Positions 1-11,298 of a stretch of 64,000 bases of DNA are shown here, one piece after another (position 1 is the first letter of the stretch; every line of letters starts with the position of its first letter). The stretch spans positions 186,001 to 250,000 of the forward strand of contig JARKIF010000047.1 in assembly GCA_029378245.1 (NCBI GenBank), in the 5' to 3' direction. The notes under the pieces were generated by a model. The model had not been told where the DNA came from, ran no database searches, and saw only the letters and a list, made by a program, of their open reading frames with translations. This stretch comes from Roridomyces roridus (lineage: Eukaryota > Basidiomycota > Agaricomycetes > Agaricales > Mycenaceae). The position numbers and the translations under genes are program-made.

Positions 1-740
1 CATTAGTTAGGATGTGACAGCGTGATATAGACTGTCCAGACTCTCACCGATTGGAGTCGCGGGCTGCCAGCGTAGAACCTCCATGAACAGGGCTGTGACA
101 TACGGCAAAGATGACTCGTCGTCGAAATCAGGTAGATGCCCCCGCTGGATCACCGAGTCGATCTCAGCTTGGGCTTTCTTCTGCGCCTCCGGGTTGGCCA
201 GCATAGCTAGGAAGAATGTGATCAAAGCCGACACCGTCGTATCGCTGGCTGCGGTATACATCGTCCCAGCTGTGCCTTTGATCACGCTTTCGTGGTATTC
301 CTTGTCGTCGTGATCATCCAACGATTTAAGGGCGATGGCAGTAAACGAATGGGGCGCATTTCCCGATGCCTGGCGTAATCATCACCAAGGTTCAATTTCT
401 GGACGAACCTGGTCACTCACGATTTTGAGCTTGGCCTCGGCGTAGGGCTTCTCCATCATATCGCGCGCCAAGACCTTCCATTCTTTCGCAAGTCGCTGGA
501 ATCCCGCACCAGGGAACCACCCCGGGATGTATTTGAGCATAGGCAGCGAGTCCTGCAATACTTGGTACGATGGATTTTGTTGAATTGGAATACGCACGAC
601 AAGGAATCTTCCGGGTACGAGGGCGTAGGCGATGCTATGGATGGCCCTTTCAGCCAGGTTGACGTATGGATCGTTTTGTGGAAGGACATCTATGCCGTAT
701 GCTGACTCCATTATCAACTTCCCGGACAAGCTGAGAACTC
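1..740 (-). pseudogene. Cytochrome P450, 5'-truncated copy (continues past the left edge)
   Basis: Seen: minus-strand exons encode the middle of a P450 close to the intact gene at 54.9-57.2 kb. One exon reads GKLIMESAYGIDVLPQNDPY, the next LPMLKYIPGWFPGAGFQRLA, and after an intron at about 420-370 comes the I-helix motif GTAGTMYTAASDTT followed by the K-helix FMEVLRWQP (ExxR). The gene leaves the window before the heme-binding exons. Upstream of about 740 the similarity to the 54.9 kb paralogue stops abruptly: the promoter, the membrane anchor and roughly the first 200 codons are absent and are replaced by unrelated sequence. Known: such P450s are ER-anchored heme monooxygenases. Inference: a dead duplicate, unless it is spliced to an exon that I cannot see. 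Confidence 0.8.
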
Positions 741-1164
741 ACCAGGGTGGCGCGTATAGCCCGCGTACCCCACCCGCGAATCCGCGGCTCATTGACCACC
801 GATAATCTCCCAGCCGGGGAGAATAAAAAAGAAATCCAACTCAAATAGCGGATCGATTCAGGCGAATCGCATATGTAATCATTTGTTCACCGAAGTTGAC
901 CTACTAATAGTAATTTGAATCCAGGCATAAACAAGGTGTGATTACTCACCTTTCCCTCCACTTGACCGTTTTGTTGCAGAAAAAAACCGTCGGTACGGGA
1001 ACACGCGAACGATCTACGGTTTGATGCTAGGTACTCGGGTTCTGTGAGTTTTACCAACGTCCCACCCATTCCCGTACCTGCCGTACCCGCGGGCGAGCCC
1101 GCACACCCGTGACGAACCTTGAGCGCTTGAGCACCCATGGGAGTGATATGGAGAGAATGAATTA
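741..1164. other. Unrelated DNA replacing the 5' half of the P450 copy
   Basis: No coding similarity is visible here. The stretch lies exactly between the truncated P450 and its surviving upstream block. It contains a CCCGTACC/CCGTACCCG-rich segment at about 1060-1110 that resembles GGGTACGGGTA-type sequence at 51.55 and 51.92 kb. It may be a mobile-element remnant. No ends or target-site duplication were identified. Confidence 0.35.
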
Positions 1165-1560
1165 GTAGAACCACAATTAGAAGAACATCTGGAGCTGTCG
1201 GCGCTTCTGAACACGTTTCTGAGGCAGACTTATCAGTGGTTGTATGAGAATAGATATTCTCGGAACCAGACGCTCGCAGTTGACGATCAGAAGGTCATTC
1301 ACAAGCCTCCGCAGTGCAAATCAGCAAGTTGGCTCTGCCAAGGTTTTTGGCCGAGCGGAGACCATAACTATCGCTTACGCCGTCACGTCCCAGTCTGTAT
1401 ATAGTATCTCAGTATCTCATGGATTCCGAATTGAATGCGAAAGACGAGATTTACACACGTCACAACGTCCCTGGCATACAACATCTCGGCGACGGGGCAC
1501 GGATTGGTCGAGAACTCCGAGGAAAGAATCTTGAGCCAGCAGCGAGATATCTGTCTGGTG
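1165..1560 (+). repeat. Duplicated upstream block of the P450, with relic of a divergent first exon
   Basis: This block matches 54417-54780 on the opposite strand, with indels. Shared landmarks include AGAACCACAATTAGAA, GAACCAGACGCTCGCAGTTG and GAGCGGAGACCATAACTAT. In both copies it lies upstream of, and antisense to, a P450. It ends in a short reading frame starting MDSELNAKDEIYTRH (here 1420 onward) or MNSELNAEDEMYSRH (54577 downward). In the 54 kb copy that frame runs into a good splice donor (GAG|GTAAGG), so it looks like the first exon of a divergently transcribed gene whose remainder is gone. The function of that gene is unknown. Confidence 0.6.
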
Positions 1561-1730
1561 GGTGCCGTGCTATGTGACTCAATCCGAGCGTGCTTCTGCA
1601 GTTGAGCGACCACGAGGAAGTCGACAGAAATCCAGAACTCAAAGCATCGGTTGAACGGGAAAGAAAATGAATCTAGAAAAGACAGCAATAGATCACAGCA
1701 CAGCAAACATGTAGAAAAGCCGAGAACCCT

Positions 1731-3013
1731 TCAAATAACAGAGACTTTCGGCCACTGATATTGCGGTCCCACCTACCCAGCCGCTTTCAGCCAACTCAAC
1801 AAAAAAGTAGAAAACACACACCTGCTGAATCGACATACTCGCAAGCCTATGACCCGCTTCAACAGCCTCGTCCAAATCCCTCCCCGCAACATAAGCGCCG
1901 AGGAACCCGCCGGCAAATGCATCACCCGCGCCATTCGTATCTACGATAAGCCCTGCGGGGACGGCGTGCGCCGGGTACGTTCGGGGACTGTCGGGCGCGG
2001 CGGAGGAGACAAGGACGGCAGGTGAGGAGCCTTGCGTCACCAGCACGAGACGTGGGTGAGTGGGGTTGGATTTCGGGAGAAGGGAGAGTGTTTTGGCGAT
2101 AATGGGAATGGGGGTGGTGTCTGGGAGACCGTTGGCCCGCGCCCAGGAGATGGCTTCGGCAGTGTTGCAGATGATGATGTCCATGTAGGGGATGACCTGG
2201 GCTAGTTGGGCGCCGTAGAGTTGGGGGAGGTAGGGCGCCGAGATGTTGAGCGCGAGTATCTGAAAGTACATTAGCTCGATGAGTCGAAAAAATAGACACG
2301 GACTGGCCTTGGAAGCGGCCGAGACTTTCTTGCCAAGATAGAGGATACTCTCGACACCGTGTGTCAGGAAATAGCCTTCGACGTAAAAGACCTTGGCCTT
2401 TTCCACAAAGGGCGCGACGAGTTCGGATTCGAGGTGGGATTTTTCGAATTGACCCGCCGCCCTTAATGTAGTCACCAGTGAACTATTCTGCATGTCAGCA
2501 AGAATGCCGTCCGAAGTAGATCATGACTCGGGCTCACCGATGCTCGCCCGTGATGATGACCGCACAAGCGCCGGTCCTCTCTCCCTTCTTGACGAGATAA
2601 ACGTCACGCACGCCTTCCACCTTGTTGGCCACCCTGAGTTGCTCCGCCCGGTCGTCGTCGCCCACAGCACCGGTGTAAACCACAGAATCCTGAGGGAGGA
2701 TGTACTACTGCAGAAATAAGCGGGAGGATCCATGGGAGGAGGGAGGGACACACAGCGGCTCCACGCGCAGAATTCTGCGCAGCACCTCCAGCGACGTAGG
2801 TGACGTTGTAGTGCTCCACCAGCTCGGCATAGCTGTGTGCATTCGTTCGCTATGCGAATTCAAGGAACCGAGCAAGACCTACATTGGATCGTGCTTTTCT
2901 CCAGCGCGGATTCCGTCGTCGGGCTTGAGATCGTACTTTTCTAGGAGTGCGGCGCCGTTGGTGACTTGCATGTCCAGCAGAGGGTCGCCGATGCAGAATA
3001 GCTCGTGTGGCAT
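1731..3013 (-). CDS. ADO1: Adenosine kinase (PfkB/ribokinase family)
   Basis: Known role: ATP-dependent phosphorylation of adenosine to AMP, which in fungi clears the adenosine released by the S-adenosylmethionine cycle. Seen: the N-terminus MPHELFCIGDPLLDMQVTNG, then YDLKPDDGIRAGEKHDP, an exon with VTYVAGGAAQNSARGAA (substrate-site glycine motif), LPQDSVVYTGAVGDDDRAEQ, NSSLVTTLRAAGQFEKSHLE, LNISAPYLPQLYGAQL, and the PfkB signature DTNGAGDAFAGGFLGAY with the catalytic Asp in GAGDA. After a last intron of about 50 nt the end VGPQYQWPKVSVI plus stop matches the typical C-terminus of the family. At least five introns. One of them (about 2265-2312, 48 nt, in frame and open) has only a GC-type donor, AAG|GCCAGT. 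All key motifs are present, so the gene looks functional. It is divergent from the P450 at 3384. Confidence 0.93.
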
Positions 3014-3383
3014 GGTGGTTGTGAGATAAGGAAGGCTGTTGCACTGCCATGCCGCCGTCGGATCAATGTCGCTTTCTCTCTCTTCTCCCACCGACCCACC
3101 CCACTCAACTCTCAGAGGCGTCCCAGGCCCCGACGACAGCGAACGACGGATGTCGAAAGGCGAGCCGAGATTATGCGCGACCGAAATACTTGTAGAAACT
3201 ACCCTGAACTCGGTCTTGCTGGGCGTGCCGCTCTGAGCCCGAGTCGTCGCACCGCGCAGGGTAGAAAGCCTACTGCTTCAAGCGGATATGAGGTAGGCCT
3301 TCTCGCTCGCCAGTAATGCGGAGCCGCATAATCCCAGGTACAAATACGTAGTCGATGTCCGAGGACCATCGCACCGTGCCACC
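3014..3383. promoter_or_regulatory. Intergenic promoter region between divergent adenosine kinase and P450
   Basis: 370 bp separate the two start codons, so it must carry both promoters. I see no obvious TATA box or repeat, and the short open frames inside show no recognisable protein. Pyrimidine-rich tracts are present near both starts. Confidence 0.4.
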
Positions 3384-5596
3384 ATGGTGCTATCGGACTC
3401 CAATCCCACCTTCCTCGCCGTACTGCTCGTCGCCCTCATCTGCCTCTACCCTCTCCGAAGTCGGGCTACCTCCAAGCTACCACTCCCTCCTGGCCCACGC
3501 AAGCTCCCCGTCCTCGGCAATCTGCTCGACCACCCCTCGACCTTCGAATGGGAGACGTACATGAAATGGAGTAAAATTCACAGCAAGTTTAACTTCTGCT
3601 CTTCCTCGGATTATAGCTTACACTCTCCCGTAGACTCTGATATCCTGCATCTAAACATGGCCGGCAAATCAATCGTGATTCTCTCCTCCATGGATGCGGC
3701 GGTCGATCTTCTGCAAAGGAAATCTGCGATTTATTCTGACCGGTACGCTCATCTGTGCTCCTCACATAAGCTCAACTCGAGTGCAGACCGCGGCTGCCGA
3801 TGGTCAACGAGTTGATGGGTTGGGACTTTAACTTCTGTCTCTCACTGTCTCTTCTGCACCACGAAATCGTCTAATATGTTATCAGCATTCCGGAAATACG
3901 GCGAGAGTTGGCAAGTGCAACTCTTCGACATTCGAATCAAATACTCATCGTCTGCTCCCAGGCGAGCCCATCGACGACTATTCCACAGCGTCTTCGACGC
4001 AAACGCCGTCAAGATGTTCCGTCCCAGGGAACTCGCGGCAACGCACGAACTCCTCCGACGTCTCCTCCACAGACCGGATAATTTCATGTACCATTTTCGC
4101 CAGTACGTTTCTTCACTTGCCTGTGTTTGAACGTTCACTGACACACCTGGCAGCATGACGGGTGAAATCATCATGGGTGTAACCTACGGCATCGACGTCC
4201 TCCCAACTGACGATCCCTACGTCAAGCTCGCTCAACAGGCCGTGGAGGGGTTAGTCCATGCTTCGATACCAGGTAGATTTCTTGTCGTGCGTGGTCTCTC
4301 TTCCTCCGATTCCCAAGTCCCCACGATGACGTCGGCGGTGTGGTGGTAGGACTCCGTCCCCGCGTTGAAATACGTGCCAGAGTGGTTCCCCGGCGCTGGA
4401 TTCCGCCAGAAAGCGAAGGAATGGAACGCGTTGACGTGCGAGATGCGGGATAGGCCGTTCGTAGAGGCGAAGCGTAAGATCGTAAGCGGGATAATCTCAT
4501 TCTCATTCAAATGTTCTTTCTTTGACATGAAGCGCAGGCGTCGGGCAACGCACCAGAATCATTCACGTCCCTTGCTCTGCGTTACTCGTCCGCGGACTTG
4601 GGCAGTGAAACCAAAGCCGACACTGAAACCCTGGTAAAAGAGACAGCCGGGGCCACTTTTGCCGCAGGGAGCGATACCGTGCTCTCGTCTTTGGGCACAT
4701 TCATCCTCGCCATGGTTTGCAACGCCGAGGTGCAGAGAAGAGCTCAGGCAGAGATCGACGAGGTTGTCATCCCTGGAAATCTACCTGATTTTGCCGACGA
4801 GCCGTTGATGCCGTACGTCTCGGCCTTGGTGAGGGAGGTGTTGAGGTGGCAGCCTGTAGCGCCGATTGGTGTGTTTTTTTCGTTGAATTCGAGGGATTAA
4901 AGTGGTTATGGGTTGACATAGGTATCCCGCATTATGTGGGGGTCGAAGACGAGTTTCGTGGGTATAGGATTCCAGCGGGGTCGGTCGTCATTGCCAATAC
5001 TTGGTGAGCACGTACTTTGTGGATTTGTGGACCATCCTCTAAACTAATACTTCTCAGGGCAATCTTGCACGATGAGGTGAGCGTCCAACCCGACTCGCTT
5101 CGAACGAAGAAAGATTCAACAATACCGCAGACAGTGTATCCGGACCCGTATACATTCAAACCTGAACGATTCTTACTCAACGGGAAGCTCAATCCAGCTA
5201 TTCCGGGACCCGATGCGTTGTTTGGATTTGGTAGAAGGTACGTTTGCAGCGTGCGATTGTAAATCCACCCACTGAGCTATACACTTGCCACATGGCGTAG
5301 AATTTGCCCCGGCCGACATTTAGCTCTGTCTTCACTCTGGCTCGCCGTAACGTCCATCCTCGCCACGTTCAATATCACGAAAGCAGTTGGAGAGGACGGA
5401 GAGGTTATCGCACCGCGAGGCGAATATGCGGCTGAGCTCGTTTTGTGGGTCCTGATTGCTTTTAACTTCAAAGTAATTCGTGTTGACGACACGACATTGT
5501 AGGATGCCGCTCCCATTCAAATGCTCCATCACTCCACGGTCGAAGGAAGCTGAGACTTTGATTCGAGGTACAGTTGATCGAGAGTATGTTGTGTAG
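3384..5596 (+). CDS. Cytochrome P450 (O-methylsterigmatocystin oxidoreductase-like)
   Basis: Seen in order: N-terminal membrane anchor (MVLSDSNPTFLAVLLVALIC), proline hinge LPLPPGPRKLPVLGNL, FEWETYMKWSK, DSDILHLNMAGKSIVILSS, LPMVNELMGWDFNF, KYGESW|RAHRRLFHSVF, YGIDVLPTDDPYVKLA, WFPGAGFRQKAKEW, I-helix ETAGATFAAGSDT, K-helix REVLRWQP (ExxR), YPDPYTFKPERFL, and the heme loop FGFGRR|ICPGRHLA with the cysteine ligand just after an intron. The last exon ends LIRGTVDREYVV. About a dozen short introns, one apparently GC-AG (GTTG|GCAAGT at about 3916). The start gives a standard anchor and has CCACC before ATG. Known: heme-thiolate monooxygenase of the ER, using a P450 reductase partner. The substrate is unknown. 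All motifs are intact. An RTA1-like gene follows 350 bp downstream on the same strand. Confidence 0.92.
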
Positions 5597-5736
5597 CCTT
5601 ATAGCCTTAGGTTCAACATGATCGTTCTCTGCGTTTGACGACGATTTTGGGTTCCTTCTCTCTTCATTCCATGGACGTTTCCATCATCATCGCGGCCAAA
5701 AAATATGTGTCGTAAGACCGGCAAATATGCGTGGAC

Positions 5737-5857
5737 CGAAGCGGCCCAAGGCTCAGTCATACCGACTTCGTCAGGAATGATTCAAAACCTCTCGTCGTGC
5801 CAGGTCGTGCCCACCTGGTGCTGAGTAAGCCAGTATGACGAGTCTTGGGCCGCTTCG
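5737..5857. repeat. Hairpin-forming inverted repeat, MITE-like
   Basis: Arms at 5737-5762 and 5833-5857 match in inverted orientation with one mismatch and one indel. The outer 14 bp, CGAAGCGGCCCAAG, are perfect, and the loop is about 70 nt. It lies about 90 bp before the RTA1 start codon, inside its likely promoter. A clear target-site duplication was not found. Confidence 0.65.
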
Positions 5858-5947
5858 ACGTTTGACACGATGATGGGACGAGAGCGCAGCACACAGCTCA
5901 TATGTATACGGGGGATATTCTGTGCATGCACGGTCCATTCACTTAAC

Positions 5948-7238
5948 ATGTCTGGCATCCTCAATATCACAGGCTTGCCCCCATCCGAGGCGGACGTGTA
6001 CTACTACGGATACATACCACAAGAACGCGTTGCTATCATATTCGTCGTGCTTTTCGGAGTCGCTGCGGGTGCGTGTGTTTGCCTTGAAGATTCTTCTCCT
6101 TGCTGACCTATGGATATTGCCAACAGTCACCCACATTGTACAAGCGGCGTATTACAAACTATGGTGGCTCTACCCAACGGTCATAGCGGCATGCATCGGC
6201 GAGATCCTCGGTTGGGCAGGGAGGCTTTGGTCCTCGCGCGAGCCACAGAGGAGTGAGCCGTACCTCATGCAGTCAGTCATTTCTCCTTCCTTCAATTTGC
6301 TTCCCCCGTCTGATTGAAGCCACATATTGACTGCAACGGTTCTCGCACCGACGCCCTTACTCGCAGCCGACTTTATCATCCTCTCCAGTATTGTGGAGGA
6401 GCTGCCTTTGGGTGAGAGGTATTCATGGCTCACTCCACGCAGGTGTAAGTTGTCTCTGCTTCGTTCATTCGATGCTGCTATCTAAACTGCCGCATATGTA
6501 GACACGGCGATATTTCTTTCGAGTGTGAGCCCCTCGCATCCAGATGCAATTATTCAAACTCACAGCAAGTATACTCGAACAGGATGTCATCGCCCTTGCG
6601 ATCCAAGCCGTAGGGGGTGGATTGGTATCTGGCGCGCAGACCCTCGCTCTTGCCAATCGGGTGAGAATGACTGCTGAGCCCTCACTGAGCGCATCTCATA
6701 TACATACATTCGACGCAGTACGCACACATCGTCCTGGCGGGAATCCTCTTCCAGCTCGGTATGCATCTTTCTACTTAGTACTTACCCTACCCCTCACTTT
6801 GGCTCGCCATGATTCATGACTCAACAGTGGTCATCATCCTCTTCTCCGTCCTTGGCATCGACTTGGTGCGGCGCTACATTCAGGACAAACCCGTCCGCGG
6901 AAAGGCCGAACGTCAACTACGCTCGCCCACAAAAATGCCGATACCTAAGCGCTTGAAATGGATGCTGGCTGTACTCGCAGTCTCCATCATTGCGTTATTC
7001 ATCCGGTATGTAAAATCTAATCTTTGTTTCTCGCTACCACTCAAATTTCCATGCCCAAACCAGCTCTATCTATCGCACGGTCGAGCTCTCAGACGGTTGG
7101 AGCGGCCGCATCATCGAGACGGAGGTCTACTTTAACGTATTCGACGGCTCGATGGTCATCATAGCCGTTTATGCTGTTATGGTAGGACACCCTGGGTTGC
7201 TGCTTGGACTCCCAGGCAGAGAGGCAATGAATTATTAG
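5948..7238 (+). CDS. RTA1-like seven-helix membrane protein (copy 1)
   Basis: Seen: a short N-terminus, then YYYGYIPQERVAIIFVVLFG (helix 1), an exon with AAYYKLWWLYPTVIAACIGE and ILGWAGRLWSS, the conserved APTPLLAADFIIL, QDVIALAIQAVGGGLVSG, VVIILFSVLGIDLVRRYI, a basic loop, MLAVLAVSIIALFIR, then SIYRTVELSDGWSGRIIETE and VYFNVFDGSMVIIAV near the C-terminus. Seven to eight short introns. Known: fungal RTA1/RTM1/RSB1 proteins are lipid-translocating exporters or resistance proteins of the plasma membrane. Family members share the E-x-x-FNVxDG region and the PT-LLAA segment seen here. No stop or frameshift was seen, so it is probably functional. The substrate is unknown. It is the most divergent of the four RTA1 copies in this window. 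Because it lies next to a P450, a joint role in handling a toxic lipophilic compound is possible but unproven. Confidence 0.9.
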
Positions 7239-7251
7239 ACTGCGTGTCGTT

Positions 7252-7280
7252 TAACCATCACGTGCTGATGGTTGAAAAAT
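7252..7280. repeat. Palindromic motif with CACGTG centre (copy 1)
   Basis: AACCATCACGTG followed by CTGATGGTTGAAAA, 14 bp after the RTA1 stop. It shares the arrangement CAACC / CACGTG / GGTTGAAAA with the copies at about 13541-13570 and 17376-17407. Confidence 0.5.
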
Positions 7281-7285
7281 CCGCT

Positions 7286-7362
7286 TCCTATGGAAGGCCG
7301 GACAGTCAAGGTTGTCAATCAGACGTCGGCTCACGTTTTCGGTCATCGGACCCGGGAACCTC
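7286..7362 (+). pseudogene. Inverted duplicate of the last-exon fragment of the 8.5-11.3 kb gene
   Basis: This fragment would encode EGRTVKVVNQTSAHVFG. The minus-strand gene at 8.5 kb encodes EGRTVKLVNQTSAHVFG at 8640-8722. Similarity covers about 75 bp and stops on both sides. It is a gene fragment, not a gene. Confidence 0.75.
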
Positions 7363-8530
7363 CCGCTTAGATTTGCGTTCGGATCAAGAGTACATCATGA
7401 TGCAAACTTGAGTTGCATGGATTCGGCATTGGGTTATGGACTGGGTGAACGATCACGTGACCGAACGCAAGTAACGCGAGATACCACGCGCCCGTGGGCG
7501 CTTTAAAGTTGCTGACCGTGTGTTCCTCATGAGTGAAACCCGCCGCGAGTGGATTACCGCACGTACTCCGTCCGCGCGGCCGCCTCGGGAGGCTTTGTTG
7601 TGCCCAGATATCACTCTTGGCGCGCAGCTGCCAACATTTCTGTGGCGTTTGTGAGTGGTGCGGCGGCAGGTGAAATCGAGCGAATGGAGGACTTGCCTCG
7701 ACACCTCCGAACGGCGTATGCGAGCCTCCGAGGTCGTCTTCCCAAAAGTCAGCAAAGGTCGGATACGAGGTGAATGAGGACGCACTAACTAAGTGACAAT
7801 TCAAAGGAAATCACGCATGCGGATAGGAGAGAATCCAGAAAGATCAGCTCAGCCGACCTGATGCTATCCATTCACATAAGAACAACAGGACGGCGGCAGC
7901 GAAGAATGGACTTACGAGACGAAGAAGGGTGGGAGGGAAGGAGTGAACTCTGCATGCACGATGCTCAGCAGGGTTGCTGGTCGTCCTCTTCACCGCTCGA
8001 GTCGTTGTCGTCTTGGTCATTCGCGCCCTCGGGAAACACGCGGATACAGGGTTTGGGAGAAGAGGAAGATCGGGGAGAATGAACACGCACGCAATGAGCC
8101 ACTTGGGTGTCTCCGTAACCAAGCCTCCTCGTCATCGTTCGTTGCGAGGGGTGACTCACAGTTTACGAGCACGCACTCTGACAATAAACAAGGATCGGCG
8201 CATCAAATGACTGGCATGGGCATTGGGCAGTAGTGGGGTTCTTTTGTCCGACCGAGGTGACTGCGGATGATCGAAGGAGTCGACTCTGAGGTGAATTTTG
8301 GGTTGCACGCCGGGAGGGTGAAGGCCGGGAGCAAGGAGCTGAAGCCATCGGCATCGAGGATGATGGTGGTGAGACAAGGAGCAACCAAACAACGCGACAT
8401 ACTATACTCCGCTTTCATCACGCGGATTAGAGTCGCGTATATGAACCACATTTATTCATTGGAAAATGAGCTCTAATTTACACTGTTATAGCGGCTGACG
8501 TCTCTCAATTTGTTGCTGTGGTCTCAAATT
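7363..8530. other. Intergenic; no supported gene
   Basis: Open frames exist on both strands but none has recognisable similarity. A minus-strand stretch at about 8390-8165 ends in a cysteine-containing run (AQCPCQSFDAPILVYCQSAC) that could belong to a small secreted protein. I could not build a convincing gene with a signal peptide and introns, so it is not called. Confidence 0.4.
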
Positions 8531-11298
8531 CTAGATGCTGCGTCCGCCGACACCAGGTCCGCAGGGAGAGTGATGGGTCTGATCGGACTGACATTCAGGA
8601 AAGGGCATGAGCCCGACAGGTGAGGTGATAGCAAAGGGAGTTGTCGGGGTCCCGTTACCAAAAACGTGAGCCGACGTCTGATTGACAAGCTTGACTGTCC
8701 GACCTTCCATAGCTTCCCATGGTTGATCATCATATATCCACGGTCCTTTGTTTTCCTCAGCCGAGCTCAATGATTTAATAAACACATGGGAAGCCCACGC
8801 AAACGATACTAAGATTGTAACCAACAAAAATCAAGGCAAGTGCGCCCGCACCCCCTTTCTCCAGTTTCTCTCAATCCAACCCAAAAACGACAGCCAAACA
8901 CGGAACGCTTGTTCAATCAAAAACGTCCCGCCGACAGCGAGGCAAACCACCGGCAGGAGAATCGCAAAGATAGCAGCGCGCACCGGTATGCTGTCGGTCT
9001 CGTACACGGTAATGAGGAAGGCGAGGATGAAATCGATAATACTGAAGTTCACGTGAAAGTCCGAGTTAGAAACTGGGTTGAGTATCACAAAGCCAGCGGA
9101 GAGGACGTACGACCAGATCATCAACGCGTCCGGCAGGGAGAGGTAGATGGACAGGAATCGCAGTCCGAATGGAGGGGAGGCATAGTTGAAGAATTTGAGC
9201 TACGCATATTGTTGGGTCGAATGCTGAAGAGTTGAACGGAAGACGTACAGCTTTTTCTACATCTGGGATATCAGGCAACTGATACTTTCGCAGCAGTCTG
9301 ATACCTGGGGTGGGCATTTTTCAGACACTGTACACCTCAAATTGGATTGCAACATACCCACGACAATCGAGCCAAGTCCAACGCAAATGGACGCATAACT
9401 CGCAACTCGACCTGCTGCAGAATTCCCACCTGGTACGGCCAAGAAAGCCACATTAGCGTTCAAAATGATGGTACCCTACCCGCGGCTGGTCAGCTCCGGG
9501 TCAAGCCAATAAAAGGGATGCCACACGTAGAGCACCAAATCCCCCCAATCTGACCGACGCGCAGTGATGAACTTTTGCCACGAAGCGTAGTTGATAATGT
9601 GATCCATATTGACGACTTGGAGGGTACGTAGATGTCGTTCGGGGATGTTGAACAAGAGGAGGAAGGCGAAACAAGAGAAGAGCGAATTCCGCTGTGGGTC
9701 TGGGCCGGTAGACTCATAGACGGATTCGTCTTGGTTCAACCTTGGTGTTTTCTCATTGTGAAAATTGTAGAACCGCTGCCGAGCTGAGTGAAAGCATGAA
9801 CAAGGTGGGTACAGCATGACAGGAGGTATTACCGAACTCTTTCATGAATCTAGCTATGGAACGTTATTATCTGCGAGCTGCCTAGATGATAGCTCGAAGC
9901 ACGTACCAAGCACGACGATTGACCCACTCCGCATCCTCAACTCAGACGATGTGCCGACCGTGTCGAACACGAATTCTTTGGAAAGGCTGAGCATTTGAAA
10001 CAAGTGGTCCATGGGATATAACTGAGTGGTTTTCGACGAAGTCATGGCATCTGAGCGCCTAAATTCAGTTGGCGCTGCTAGTGAAGCCAAGCTCTTACCA
10101 CCGATTCCATACACAATGGTGTCACGGAACTCTTGTAGCATTGATACTGATGCTTGGAACGTCACCGGGAAGTATTCGCAATGAAGCCTGGATCACGATT
10201 ATGAACTGGCCACCGCTATAAAATTAATTGTGGACGCACCAATACTCGACCTCCAAACACAGTTCTGTGAAAGTCAGGCCAAGATTCCGCGAGCAAATGC
10301 CGTCACGCACTTATGTGAGATCCTTCCTGTATCCCAGGGACCATTTTCCAGTCGTTCAATCTCTTCATGTCGAAAGGATGCAGCCAGAAGATAACTTGAG
10401 AGGCGTGATCCGCGAAATAATACCCGCAATGAGCGTTTCCAGGACCCTCGGTCCGTAGATCCAACACGAGGTCCACGCTCCGTGGGTGCGTGTTCATCAA
10501 ATCCTGAACACCCTTCATGCATACGATTTGCTCAACCGCGCAATTGATTTGATCCAATATGAGAGTGTCGTAGAGATATGCATCCGTGTAGATACGCTGG
10601 GACAAGCATTAGATTGTGCGGTATCCTCATGTTGAACTTGGGTTTGGGTACGAACCCATTTGTCATGCGCAAAATACAGCGCCCCTTCCGGATGGCCTCG
10701 TGGTGACCACTGTGGAAGCGCAGCCCGGTCGAAGGATCGAGAGAGCTCGGGTATGATGGACTGCGTGCGCCGCTTGATACTGGGCTCATGTGAGTGCAGT
10801 CTGGTACACGAGTGAGGTCACCGGGGAGGCACATTTTTCTCTGCCGTTTATATCGTTGAAAGTCTTCCGGCAATATTGGGACCAACTTGAGGGGCATGGA
10901 TGAGAGAGTCTTTGGTGGGGGACCATCGCTCCCAAGCATTTCAACGAGGCTTCTCTGAGGTCGAAAGCGCGGAAGCCGCGTGTTGTGTCGCCCCCTGGAA
11001 GCTTCTTTAATCGTGTTATAATTATCTGCATCAAACGATTTACGGGTGAGGTATCAGCGGAGATTACCTCCTGGCCAGCGGCCGCCAGCCGGAACACAAC
11101 AGCATGCACGTCTGTATAAGAGAATCCCTTCGACCCGCCACTGCCTAGCTTACGGCAACGAGAGATGTTGTCTGATATGCAGCGCAGGGAAGAACGTACG
11201 GTCCCGCGCACATGACTGACGAACTCAGAAATCACAGCGCATGTCGTGCACCAGTCAGCTGTCGAACCCTCCGAGTCAGTGCCAACCTCAGTGACCAT
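8531..11298 (-). CDS. Multi-exon membrane protein of an Agaricomycete-type family, function unknown
   Basis: Minus-strand exons read in order: a weak N-terminal part from 11298; VDLVLDLRTEGPGNAHCGYY with FWLHPFDMKRLNDWKMVPGI (10450-10310); DTIVYGIGGKSLASLAAPTE, then MDHLFQMLSLSKEFVFDTVG (10130-9930); LQVVNMDHIINYASWQKFI; DWGDLVLY joined by a 51-nt intron (about 9478-9528) to GTIILNANVAFLAVPGG and VASYASICVGLGSIVVGML; NYASPPFGLRFLSIYLSLPD, ALMIWSYVLSAGFVIL and further helices; and the C-terminus at 8531. The pattern, with a conserved HPFDM region followed by four or more hydrophobic helices, is one I associate with uncharacterised mushroom proteins. No catalytic motif is recognised. The exact start, and whether the N-terminal exons are intact, is uncertain. 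Confidence 0.65.
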
